13,130 bases of DNA, from assembly GCA_910585935.1 (NCBI GenBank), contig CAJUHN010000093.1, forward strand, positions 1-13,130, given 5' to 3'. Below, in pieces: positions 1 to 6,453 of the stretch; the stretch's first letter is position 1, and every line of letters starts with the position of its first letter. This DNA is from an uncultured Lachnospiraceae bacterium (GTDB lineage Bacteria; Bacillota; Clostridia; Lachnospirales; Lachnospiraceae). The position numbers and the translations under genes were made by a program. The notes under the pieces were generated by a model. It ran no database searches, was not told the DNA's origin, and saw only the letters and a program-made list of their open reading frames with translations.

Positions 1-142
1 TGGAAGACGTTGGTACTTAATAAGCAGTTCCGTTAGGGGCTGCGAATTTAGTACCATTACGTCTGGAACGGAGCGAGAGCGCGGCTTCGTTGGAACATTC
101 CTCGCCGTAGCGACCTTTTGTCTTCCAAACAACCTGAACTAT
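1..142 (+). repeat. Dispersed structured repeat, copy A (full, MITE-like)
   Basis: GC-rich island in AT-rich surroundings. Positions 1-95 recur in inverted orientation at 8471-8565 (copy B) with few changes. Its 66-95 core also recurs at 8823-8852 (copy C) and at the window end (copy D). It folds into a long imperfect hairpin (about 6-63) whose tip is GCAGTTCC (24-31), loop GTTA, GGGGCTGC (36-43). A second hairpin in the core pairs AGCGA-AGC with GCTTCGTT around a GCG loop, with one bulged base. TGGAAGAC at 1-8 is repeated inverted as GTCTTCCA at 120-127, giving possible terminal inverted repeats. The stretch CTGAACTATA after it (133-142) resembles CTGAACGATA after copy C, so homology may reach about 142. 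The left end may lie outside the window. No coding function is seen. Confidence 0.85.
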
Positions 143-173
143 ATTTTTGCTATGAAAGAGCTAAAAGATTTGA

Positions 174-202
174 TTGACATGAAGGGAGTATTATAGTATA
201 TT
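174..202 (+). promoter_or_regulatory. Candidate strong sigma-A promoter upstream of the pilus regulator
   Basis: A perfect -35 box TTGACA (174-179) is followed by exactly 17 bases and a -10 box TATATT (197-202). This is the best housekeeping-type promoter seen in the window. Transcription would start near 209 and give a leader of about 300 bases before the first gene at 513. It sits just inside repeat copy A. Confidence 0.65.
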
Positions 203-512
203 CTATAAGTAATAAGAGCTTTTTTTAGAATCTAATTTTAAATCAAATACATTTTCTATTTTTATTATAATCTATAAATTTCTCATAAAGATGTCATATT
301 CATAAAGATGAAAAATAGTAATTCTTTTATTATAATCCCTTATTTAAGTAATCATAAAAATAGTTTTTTATAAGATAATCCTTTGCTTTTTTAAAGTTAG
401 AATAATTTATAAATAAAGAACTATATCTGAATTTTTATGTTCTAAAATTTATATTAATTTACATTCTCTAAATTTAGAATACCCATAAATAGCAAAAAAT
501 GGAGGATATAAG
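203..512 (+). other. Long AT-rich untranslated leader without a gene
   Basis: No plausible coding sequence is seen between repeat copy A and the first gene. The stretch is extremely AT-rich. It holds a direct repeat TCATAAAGATG at 283-293 and 300-310, two TTTATTATAATC copies (about 261-272 and 326-337) and a perfect 12-bp palindrome TCTAAATTTAGA (467-478) shortly before the ribosome binding site. The palindrome could be an operator, but in such AT-rich DNA chance is a fair explanation. GGAGGAT at 501-507 is the ribosome binding site of the next gene. Confidence 0.4.
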
Positions 513-1178
513 ATGACAGAAAAGGAGTTAGTCTATTTTCTTAAATACCACAAAAATATAAGAAAAAGTATAAAAGTGACAAAACAGCAGTTTTATACTG
601 AGATGGAAGGAAAAGGGAATAATATCTATCAACTATCTTTAACAGAACAAGATGGAATAGAAAGTTATGATAAAATAAATAATTATTTCCATAAAATATT
701 AGAAATTATAGTAAAATATGAACGAATACAAGAAAACTATCTAGATGATTTAGAAAGTATGTTTTATTTATTAACAGCAGAAGAACAGTGTCTAAATACA
801 ATATTTACCTGTATTTATCAAATGAAAGAACCAGAAAGGGGAATTTTGATTTTATTATATATAAAAAATGAAAAATGGGAGAGTATTTGCAGTGGTTTGG
901 ATATTTCAAGCACTCAGCTATGCAGAATACGAAAAGAAGCTCTGACAAATTTAATCGATCTTTATCATTTATCAACTAAGAAAAAAGAAAAACAATGGAT
1001 AAAAGAAGGAGAGAAATTTCTTATTCGAGAATTTTTAAAACCATCAGATGAAAATATGACTGACTTAGAAGTGGATTGGAGGGAACTAAAATATAGATTA
1101 CATGATAAAGAAAAGGAGATATTACAAATCAAGAAAAAAGGTGACAATCAAAAAAAGCAAATGGAAGTATACAAATAA
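513..1178 (+). CDS. Sigma-70 region 4-like / ArpU-like helix-turn-helix regulator
   Basis: A 221-residue soluble protein, highly charged, with no signal peptide or membrane segment. Residues about 86-152 read like a sigma-70 region 4 or ArpU-type DNA-binding unit: helices rich in E, L and I, then a turn region (KWESICSGLDISSTQLCRIRKEAL in pattern) ending in a basic recognition helix with RIRKEAL. The N-terminal half looks helical and the C-terminal 60 residues are lysine/glutamate-rich, possibly coiled coil. It starts at ATG 513 behind GGAGGAT (501-507). It stands alone ahead of the Tad genes, with its own promoter and a candidate terminator after it, so it probably regulates the locus rather than being a structural part. 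The specific target is unknown. A phage-type late regulator relative is the alternative; no phage genes are nearby. Confidence 0.7.
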   Translation: MTEKELVYFLKYHKNIRKSIKVTKQQFYTEMEGKGNNIYQLSLTEQDGIESYDKINNYFHKILEIIVKYERIQENYLDDLESMFYLLTAEEQCLNTIFTCIYQMKEPERGILILLYIKNEKWESICSGLDISSTQLCRIRKEALTNLIDLYHLSTKKKEKQWIKEGEKFLIREFLKPSDENMTDLEVDWRELKYRLHDKEKEILQIKKKGDNQKKQMEVYK

Positions 1179-1202
1179 AAATGATTGTGTTATTCTATCA
1201 CT

Positions 1203-1243
1203 AGAAGGGCAGAGAGATAATTGCTTTTCTTTTTCATCTTTTT
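1203..1243 (+). terminator. Candidate intrinsic terminator after the regulator gene
   Basis: AGAAGGGCA (1203-1211) pairs fully with TGCTTTTCT (1222-1230), nine base pairs with two G-U wobbles, across a 10-base loop. A T-rich tail follows (1231-1243). It lies 24 bases after the regulator stop codon and would separate that gene from the pilus genes. The wobble pairs make it moderate in strength. Confidence 0.45.
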
Positions 1244-1568
1244 GAATGGAAGAAAAGAAATAGAACAGAATATAGATAATGATGAGAAAGCGAGATTTTT
1301 AGAGTTTCTATGATTATTTATAAAAGAAAAGAGAGGAGATGATATAAGAGAAATCTTTTTCAAATGATATTTATAAAAAAACAAATTCTTATGATTTATT
1401 TTGATTTAAAAATTCTATGTTTAGAGTTAAAAAATTCTGTATTTAAAATTAAAGTCTAGAAAAGTTTCGAGTTAAAAATCCAGAAAGAAAAAAATAATAA
1501 AAATGTATCCTATGAGAGAATCTTTTTCTTTAATAAGCTTTTGTTCACATAATAAACGCAAATTTAGG
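1244..1568 (+). other. Non-coding AT-rich gap with a degenerate tandem repeat
   Basis: No credible gene is seen here. A loose 22-23 bp repeat, with core GTTAAAAATTC followed by a T/A-rich half, runs about four times through 1403-1487 (units start near 1403, 1426, 1448 and 1471). The remainder is featureless AT-rich DNA. The repeat units could be protein-binding sites upstream of the pilin promoter or simply low-complexity drift. Confidence 0.3.
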
Positions 1569-1632
1569 TTATAAGAAACGGGATTTGTGTGGAAGCGTCA
1601 CAAATTTTTAGCTAGTTTTCCGTTTTTTATAA
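1569..1632 (+). promoter_or_regulatory. Nested dyad / structured leader upstream of the pilin operon
   Basis: An outer inverted repeat TTATAAGAAACGG (1569-1581) and CCGTTTTTTATAA (1620-1632) matches at 12 of 13 positions. Inside it is a perfect 7-bp dyad ATTTGTG (1583-1589) and CACAAAT (1599-1605), followed by a T run. The loop of the inner hairpin, GAAGCGT (1592-1598), is perfectly complementary to ACGCTTC (1672-1678), which sits six bases before the pilin GGAGG. Two readings compete: an RNA leader with attenuator hairpins and a long-range pairing near the ribosome binding site, or a DNA operator centred near -46 of a promoter whose -10 is TATAAT at 1628-1633. No known riboswitch consensus was recognised. 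Confidence 0.5.
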
Positions 1633-1633
1633 T
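1628..1633 (+). promoter_or_regulatory. Candidate -10 box for the pilus operon
   Basis: A perfect TATAAT at 1628-1633 overlaps the right arm of the outer dyad. The matching -35 position (1605-1610, TTTTTA at 17-base spacing) is poor, so this promoter would need an activator or an alternative sigma factor. The dyad just upstream and the sigma-like regulator gene make that plausible. If used, the start site near 1640 leaves a leader of about 50 bases. Confidence 0.35.
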
Positions 1634-1692
1634 AAGGGAAAAAGGAATATTCTGTATCTTTTAGGCATAAAACGCTTCAGAATGGAGGAAAA

Positions 1693-1953
1693 ATGAATAA
1701 ATTATCATCAATAAAAATAGAGATAATAAATAGTGTATGGAAACTAAAAAAAAGAATATTATCAGGTTTACATCAAACAGCAGAAGTATTACAGGACGAT
1801 AAAGGATTTGATGGAATTTCAGAAAAAACGATAGTGATCATTGGCGTTATTGTAGTGGGAGCAGCTTTTATTGCAGCTATGCTTTTCTTATTTAAAGATA
1901 CTTTAATTCCTCAAATTACAGGGAAAATTCAAGATTTATTTAATATCAGTTAA
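1693..1953 (+). CDS. Flp-like small pilin (major Tad pilin candidate)
   Basis: An 86-residue protein with a basic N-terminal region, then G38-F-D-G41-I-S-E44, then an uninterrupted hydrophobic helix at about residues 47-67, then a short polar tail. This is the layout of a prepilin with a class III-type leader, in which the peptidase cuts after glycine and the acidic residue (E44) lies just before the hydrophobic helix. It is the first gene of the run, as expected for the most abundant subunit. Start ATG 1693 follows GGAGG at 1684-1688. The leader before the glycine is longer than in typical Flp pilins (about 38-41 residues), and the glutamate spacing differs from the usual G-x4-E. An alternative is a generic small membrane protein, but the neighbours argue for pilin. 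Confidence 0.75.
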   Translation: MNKLSSIKIEIINSVWKLKKRILSGLHQTAEVLQDDKGFDGISEKTIVIIGVIVVGAAFIAAMLFLFKDTLIPQITGKIQDLFNIS

Positions 1954-1957
1954 TGAG

Positions 1958-2416
1958 ATGGAATATATTTTTTATGTGATATATAGAGGAATCTTTTTCT
2001 TTTATTTGATTTTGCTTTTTATTACAGGAATAAAAGATATAAAGACAAAGCAGATAAAAAATGGAATACCGATCACAATGATAATAATAGCTATTTTATA
2101 TCGCTTATTAGAGATAAAATTAAAACAAAATCTATTTGAAAATGGGAATGGAGGAATAGGATTTTGTTTGGGAGGTTTTCCATTTTTTCTGATATCATTT
2201 TTGGGAGGAACAGAAAAGATGGGAGGAGGGGATGTGAAATTTATGGCGGCGAATGGGTTATTTTTAGGAGAGAGAGTTTTAACTGCCTCTATGATAGGAA
2301 TGGGATTGGCTACAATATATTTATTTGTTTTTATTATTATAAGAAAACCCAAAAAAGGAGTTGCCTTAGCACCATTTTTAGGAATAGGATGTGTATGTAG
2401 TATCTTCTTAAAATGA
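1958..2416 (+). CDS. Prepilin peptidase, A24 family (TadV/CpaA type)
   Basis: A 152-residue polytopic membrane protein, the size of the short TadV/CpaA peptidases that lack the methyltransferase domain. The two catalytic aspartates of the GxGD aspartyl protease family are visible: D27 in GIKDIKTKQIKN after the first membrane helix, and D92 in the GGGDVKF motif. About four to five hydrophobic helices are present. It should cleave the leaders of the pilin and pseudopilins encoded in the same run, acting at the cytoplasmic membrane. The start lies four bases after the pilin stop and has no strong ribosome binding site of its own, which suggests translational coupling to the pilin gene. Confidence 0.85.
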   Translation: MEYIFYVIYRGIFFFYLILLFITGIKDIKTKQIKNGIPITMIIIAILYRLLEIKLKQNLFENGNGGIGFCLGGFPFFLISFLGGTEKMGGGDVKFMAANGLFLGERVLTASMIGMGLATIYLFVFIIIRKPKKGVALAPFLGIGCVCSIFLK

Positions 2417-2486
2417 AAAGAATAAGATAGATAGTATGTTTAATATAATTTATAAGGAAGGACAGAGGAAGGAATTTATTTTTGAG

Positions 2487-3308
2487 ATGAAGGAAAAAAA
2501 GAGATTAAATAAAAGGGTGCTTTTAGGAGGAGCTGCCATTTTGATAGCATTACTTTTAACTTTTGTGATTTCTCCTATTTATAATAAAGCATCGGAAGCG
2601 AAATGTCATGTAGTGCGAGTGGTGAAGGATATTAAAGAAGGAAAGTTAATCAGTGCGGGAGATATAGAAGTAGTTTTGGTAGGAAGTTTTAATATGGCAG
2701 GAGAAGTTTATAGAGAAAGTGAAGGAGTTTTGAATCAATATGCGACAGCAGATTTAAAAAAAGGTGATTATATTGTGAAAGGAAAGATATCAGCTTCTCC
2801 TATTAGTGCGAATACTTATTTATGGGAACTAGATGGACAAAGACAGGCTGTTTCTATCAGTATTCCTAGTTTTGCTGCTGGACTTTCTGGAAAGCTAGAA
2901 GCAGGTGATATTGTTTCTGTCACCACAGTTCAGGAGTTAAAAAATGGAGAAACAGAAGCAGTTATTCCAATAGAATTAAATTATGTAGAGGTTTTAGCAG
3001 TTACAGCAGCAGATGGAGAAGATGTGGATGCACAAGTGGCGGGAAAAGGAGGAGAAAAAGAAGAATTGCCTGCTACGATTACTCTATTAGTTTCACAGGA
3101 ACAATTATTAAAACTAGCAGAATTGGAAAATATGGGAAAGATACATATTGCTTTAGCTTATAGAGGCAGTGAAAAACAAATATATTTAGAATTACAAAAA
3201 GAAATGATAGATTCTGCGAAGGAATTAGAGGAAGAGATAATTCCAGAAGAAATTTTGGAAGAGGCAGAAGGAATAGAAGAGATTTTACAGAAAGAACAAT
3301 CATCATAG
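2487..3308 (+). CDS. SAF-domain pilus assembly protein, CpaB/RcpC-like
   Basis: A short basic N-terminus (KEKKRLNKR) is followed by one membrane helix (about residues 11-28 from the chosen start) and then an extracytoplasmic SAF-like domain: VVRVVKDIKEGKLISAGDIE is its typical opening, where polar G and D residues mark the turn. The second half continues in the CpaB/RcpC pattern (GDIVSVTTV, ITLLVSQEQLLKLAELENMGKIHIALAYRG), and the tail is very rich in glutamate. In diderms the family works with the secretin; here no secretin is seen, so a wall-side scaffolding role is inferred. ATG 2487 was chosen because GAGGAAGG lies upstream (2465-2472) and because it gives a normal basic-plus-helix N-terminus. 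The longer in-frame start at ATG 2436 has no ribosome binding site, though the 14-base spacing to 2487 is also long. Confidence 0.75.
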   Translation: MKEKKRLNKRVLLGGAAILIALLLTFVISPIYNKASEAKCHVVRVVKDIKEGKLISAGDIEVVLVGSFNMAGEVYRESEGVLNQYATADLKKGDYIVKGKISASPISANTYLWELDGQRQAVSISIPSFAAGLSGKLEAGDIVSVTTVQELKNGETEAVIPIELNYVEVLAVTAADGEDVDAQVAGKGGEKEELPATITLLVSQEQLLKLAELENMGKIHIALAYRGSEKQIYLELQKEMIDSAKELEEEIIPEEILEEAEGIEEILQKEQSS

Positions 3309-3321
3309 AAAGGAGAAGATA

Positions 3322-4125
3322 TTGAGTATTATTAGTGTATTTGGAGCGCCTAATTCTGGAAAGACAACGATTAGTTGTAAAGTCGCAGCTATCTATGCGA
3401 AGGAAAAAAAGAATGTCATTTTATTATCTTGTGATCCTATTGTGTCAGGGGTGAGTCAGATATTAAATGAGAAAGAGAAAATAGAGCAAAGGAAAGAAAA
3501 CCGTTCTTTAGGAAAATTGTTATCAGAAGTAACCATTGGAACAGATCATATTTTAAGAGAATGTATGGAAACAAAATCGAATCATTTAGCTGTATTAGGA
3601 TATTCTTATGGAGAAACTAGTGCTTCTTATCCTCAATATTTCCAGAGTACAGCACAAGAATTAATTTCTAAGTTAAATTTTTTAGCAGATATAGTGATAA
3701 TAGATTGTGCGACAGATATTATTTCAGATCTTTTGAGTACAGTAGCATTACAGTTATCAGATAGAATTATACGAATATGTACAGCAGAACCTAAGTCTAT
3801 GATATATTATGACGCGATTTTACCCCTGCTATCCGATTATATATTTAAACAGAAAGAACATATTAAAGTATTGAACCGGGTGAGGGATTTTCAGGAAATA
3901 GATTTATCTATAGAAAAATATAAAGGAATTGAGGTACAAATTCCATATGATTTAGAATTAGAAAAACAATTTTTAGAAGCAGAATTATTCGACGATATAA
4001 GAAGTGTAAAAGACCCTTTCAAGCTATTAAAAAAATATATAGAGGACAGAGGCAAAAAAATTCCATATGACAAAAATAATAAAAAAGTAATAAAAACAGG
4101 GGAGGAAAGACAGCGATGGCAATGA
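3322..4125 (+). CDS. CpaE/TadZ-like P-loop ATPase
   Basis: A 267-residue cytoplasmic ATPase of the ParA/MinD-related type. The Walker A motif is at residues 8-16 (G-A-P-N-S-G-K-T-T), directly after the first beta strand. A second strand ends in LLSCDP, and a Walker B-like strand reads IVIIDCATD. It starts at TTG 3322 behind AGGAG (3311-3315). Position between the CpaB-like and CpaF-like genes matches CpaE/TadZ, which places the assembly machine in the cell. The signature lysine of the deviant Walker A of MinD/ParA (KGG.GK) is absent; an alanine-proline-asparagine stretch stands in its place. That may mean loss of dimer-type catalysis or a canonical P-loop. The reading frame overlaps the next gene by 10 bases. 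Confidence 0.75.
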   Translation: MSIISVFGAPNSGKTTISCKVAAIYAKEKKNVILLSCDPIVSGVSQILNEKEKIEQRKENRSLGKLLSEVTIGTDHILRECMETKSNHLAVLGYSYGETSASYPQYFQSTAQELISKLNFLADIVIIDCATDIISDLLSTVALQLSDRIIRICTAEPKSMIYYDAILPLLSDYIFKQKEHIKVLNRVRDFQEIDLSIEKYKGIEVQIPYDLELEKQFLEAELFDDIRSVKDPFKLLKKYIEDRGKKIPYDKNNKKVIKTGEERQRWQ

Positions 4126-5465
4126 ATGAAGCGCTGGCAGAAAGAACAAAAAAAACAAGAGATTTTCAATCTATATTGAATGATGTACAAAATTATATCA
4201 CGAATAAATATGCAGTATTAGTGACAAATAGTGGAGAAGAAAAACAGGATTTATTAAAATCTTTTATGACAAAATATATAGAAGATCAAAATTTAGCAGC
4301 AGATGGAATGACGACAATAGAATTAGTAGAACAACTTTATAGTGAAATGGCTCAGTTCTCCTTTTTAACAAAATATTTATATCAAAGTGATGTAGAAGAA
4401 ATCAATATTAATAGTTGGGAAGATGTAAAAATTACCTATAGTAATGGTGAAATTTTACCAGCGGAAGGAGAATTTTATAATCCAACTCATGCAGTTGATG
4501 TAATAAAAAGATTATTGCGCCAGTCAAAAATCGTTTTTGATGAATCAAAACCTCTTGTTCGAGGGCATTTAAATAATAAAATCCGAATCACCGCTTATAT
4601 GACACCTATAGTAGATGAAACAGTGGGAATTTCTGCTTCTATTCGTATTGTCAATCCACAGAAATTGGGAAAAAAAGAATTTTTATATTATAATACAGCG
4701 ACAGAAGAGATGTTAAATTTTTTAGAAGAGGCTTTTCGATATGGAATCAGTATCTGCTGTACAGGAGCTACGAGTTCAGGAAAGACAACATTAATGAGTT
4801 ATTTCTTAGAAAAACTTCCTGACAATAAACGAATTTTTACAGCCGAAAATGGCACAAGAGAATTTGACTTAGTAAAAAGAAATACACAGGGAAAAGTGAT
4901 AAATAATGTAATTCAAACAGTTACCAGAGATTCGGAGGATATCAGACAATGTATAGATAGTGAAAAATTATTAGAATTTGCCCTGACAACGAATCCAGAT
5001 TATATCTGTGTAGCAGAAATGAAAGGACCAGAAAGTTTTGCTGCACAAGAGGCAGCCCGAACAGGTCATGCTGTAATTACAACAACTCATGCAAATGGAT
5101 GCGAAGCTACTTATGCTAGAATGGTGACATTATGTAAGATGAAATATGATATGAAAGATGAAACTCTTTATCAATTAGTCACAGAGGCTTTTCCCATTGT
5201 AGTTTTTTGCAAGAAATTAGAGGATAATAGCAGAAAAATTATGGAGATAACAGAATGTGTAATACAAAAAGATGGTAGCAGGAAGATACAGACTCTTTGG
5301 CAATATTATATTCATACCACGAAAATAGAAGAAAATGGAAAGGTAAAAGTGAAAGGAGAATTCAAAAAAGTACATTCTATCTCAAAAGATTTATTAAAAA
5401 GATTACAAGAAAATGGGATGCCAGAAGAATTGAGAAAGAGATATGCAGAAAAAGGGGAGGGATAA
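4116..5465 (+). CDS. Type II/IV secretion-system ATPase, CpaF/TadA family
   Basis: A 449-residue hexameric motor ATPase that would power pilus assembly at the membrane. The Walker A motif is GATSSGKTT at residues 217-225. The Asp-box region ENGTREFDL follows. The Walker B stretch YICVAEMKGPE has its catalytic-type glutamate at about residue 301, and the family's GHAVITTTHANG follows. The N-terminal region before residue 210 matches the usual all-alpha plus PAS-like N-domain of CpaF (DVEEININSWEDV, LLRQSKIVFDESKPLVRG). Length is normal. Start ATG 4116 has GGGGAGG at 4099-4105; a second in-frame ATG lies at 4122. It overlaps the ATPase upstream and is followed within a few bases by the TadB-like gene, so the three are probably co-translated. 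Confidence 0.9.
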   Translation: MAMNEALAERTKKTRDFQSILNDVQNYITNKYAVLVTNSGEEKQDLLKSFMTKYIEDQNLAADGMTTIELVEQLYSEMAQFSFLTKYLYQSDVEEININSWEDVKITYSNGEILPAEGEFYNPTHAVDVIKRLLRQSKIVFDESKPLVRGHLNNKIRITAYMTPIVDETVGISASIRIVNPQKLGKKEFLYYNTATEEMLNFLEEAFRYGISICCTGATSSGKTTLMSYFLEKLPDNKRIFTAENGTREFDLVKRNTQGKVINNVIQTVTRDSEDIRQCIDSEKLLEFALTTNPDYICVAEMKGPESFAAQEAARTGHAVITTTHANGCEATYARMVTLCKMKYDMKDETLYQLVTEAFPIVVFCKKLEDNSRKIMEITECVIQKDGSRKIQTLWQYYIHTTKIEENGKVKVKGEFKKVHSISKDLLKRLQENGMPEELRKRYAEKGEG

Positions 5466-5468
5466 AAG

Positions 5469-6404
5469 TTGATGGTAAAATTATTAGAATTTTTTGGATT
5501 GATAGGGGGAAGCTTTTTATTATTAAATTTAAAACCAACAGAATTTTTTTATGAAATATCTGCCTTTTTCCAAAAAGAAGAAAAAAATATTCCTATTAAA
5601 AAGAGAATAGAAAATCTTAATAAAAAAAAGAAAGAAAAAGCGTTTTTTTCTTTAATTGAAGAAGTAAAAGAGATTTTAGAATATATTGATCAAAGAGAAT
5701 TATTCGCTAGAATCTGTGTAGCGGCTGGACTTTTCGCATTATTAGGGACAATATTATCCTTTTCTATGGACAATCTATTTATGATATTTCCTTTATCCAT
5801 AGGACTGGCATTGATTCCTTTTTTATATATGAAATTTAGTGGAATCCGACTAAAAAAAACAATAAATGAAGAATTAGAAACGGCATTATCGATTATTACT
5901 ACCTCTTATCTGCGTTCTGAAGATGTCATACAATCCATAAAAGAGAATATAGAATATATGAAAATGCCCTGTATACGCAAACCTTTTCAAAATTTTTTAG
6001 CACAGACAATATTTGTAAATCCCAATATTCCTGCTGCCCTAGAAAATTTAAAAGCACAGATAGAAAGTGATGTATTTAAAGAATGGGTAGATGAATTAAA
6101 AGCATGTCAAATAGATAAAAATTTAAAAGTGACATTGACACCCATCATAGAAAAATTTAGTGATATGAGAATTATTTCATCAGAAATAGAAGAATTATTA
6201 TATGCACCAGTAAAAGAGTTTATCACTATGTGTATGCTGTTAATTGCTATTGTGCCGGGATTATATTTCATTAATCGAGATTGGTTCTTCGCATTAGTAT
6301 CTTCTGGTTTAGGAAAAATCGTATTATCTATTACAGTATTTGTGATTGTGCTATCTATTTCTGGCGTTATAAAAGCAAGTAAGCCAATCGAATATAAAAG
6401 ATAA
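5469..6404 (+). CDS. TadB-like inner-membrane platform protein
   Basis: A 311-residue membrane protein. It has a hydrophobic N-terminus, a polar lysine-rich stretch, two adjacent helices near residues 80-122, a charged cytoplasmic region of about 120 residues (INEELETALSIITTSYLRSEDVIQSI, with the T2SS-F-like helical repeat character) and two C-terminal helices. This is the expected topology of TadB, which with TadC forms the membrane platform that couples to the CpaF motor. GGGGAGGG at 5454-5461 is the ribosome binding site. TTG 5469 gives 8-base spacing from GGAGG and ATG 5472, the next codon, gives 11; either is possible. Assignment rests on topology and position more than on a clear motif. 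Confidence 0.75.
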   Translation: MMVKLLEFFGLIGGSFLLLNLKPTEFFYEISAFFQKEEKNIPIKKRIENLNKKKKEKAFFSLIEEVKEILEYIDQRELFARICVAAGLFALLGTILSFSMDNLFMIFPLSIGLALIPFLYMKFSGIRLKKTINEELETALSIITTSYLRSEDVIQSIKENIEYMKMPCIRKPFQNFLAQTIFVNPNIPAALENLKAQIESDVFKEWVDELKACQIDKNLKVTLTPIIEKFSDMRIISSEIEELLYAPVKEFITMCMLLIAIVPGLYFINRDWFFALVSSGLGKIVLSITVFVIVLSISGVIKASKPIEYKR

Positions 6405-6453
6405 TAAAAAAAGAAAGCGAAATAAAAACATAAGGAATAAATGGTAAAAAATT

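Noticed and set aside
1500..1690. A c-di-GMP riboswitch, as found before some clostridial pilin genes
   Set aside because: AACGCAAA near 1554 faintly recalls the class I motif, but the paired stems and the conserved second half are missing, and class II signatures are absent too.
5297..5554. An 85-codon open frame on the + strand
   Set aside because: It straddles the CpaF/TadB-like junction out of frame with both well-supported genes, and its basic composition is typical of a frame shadow.
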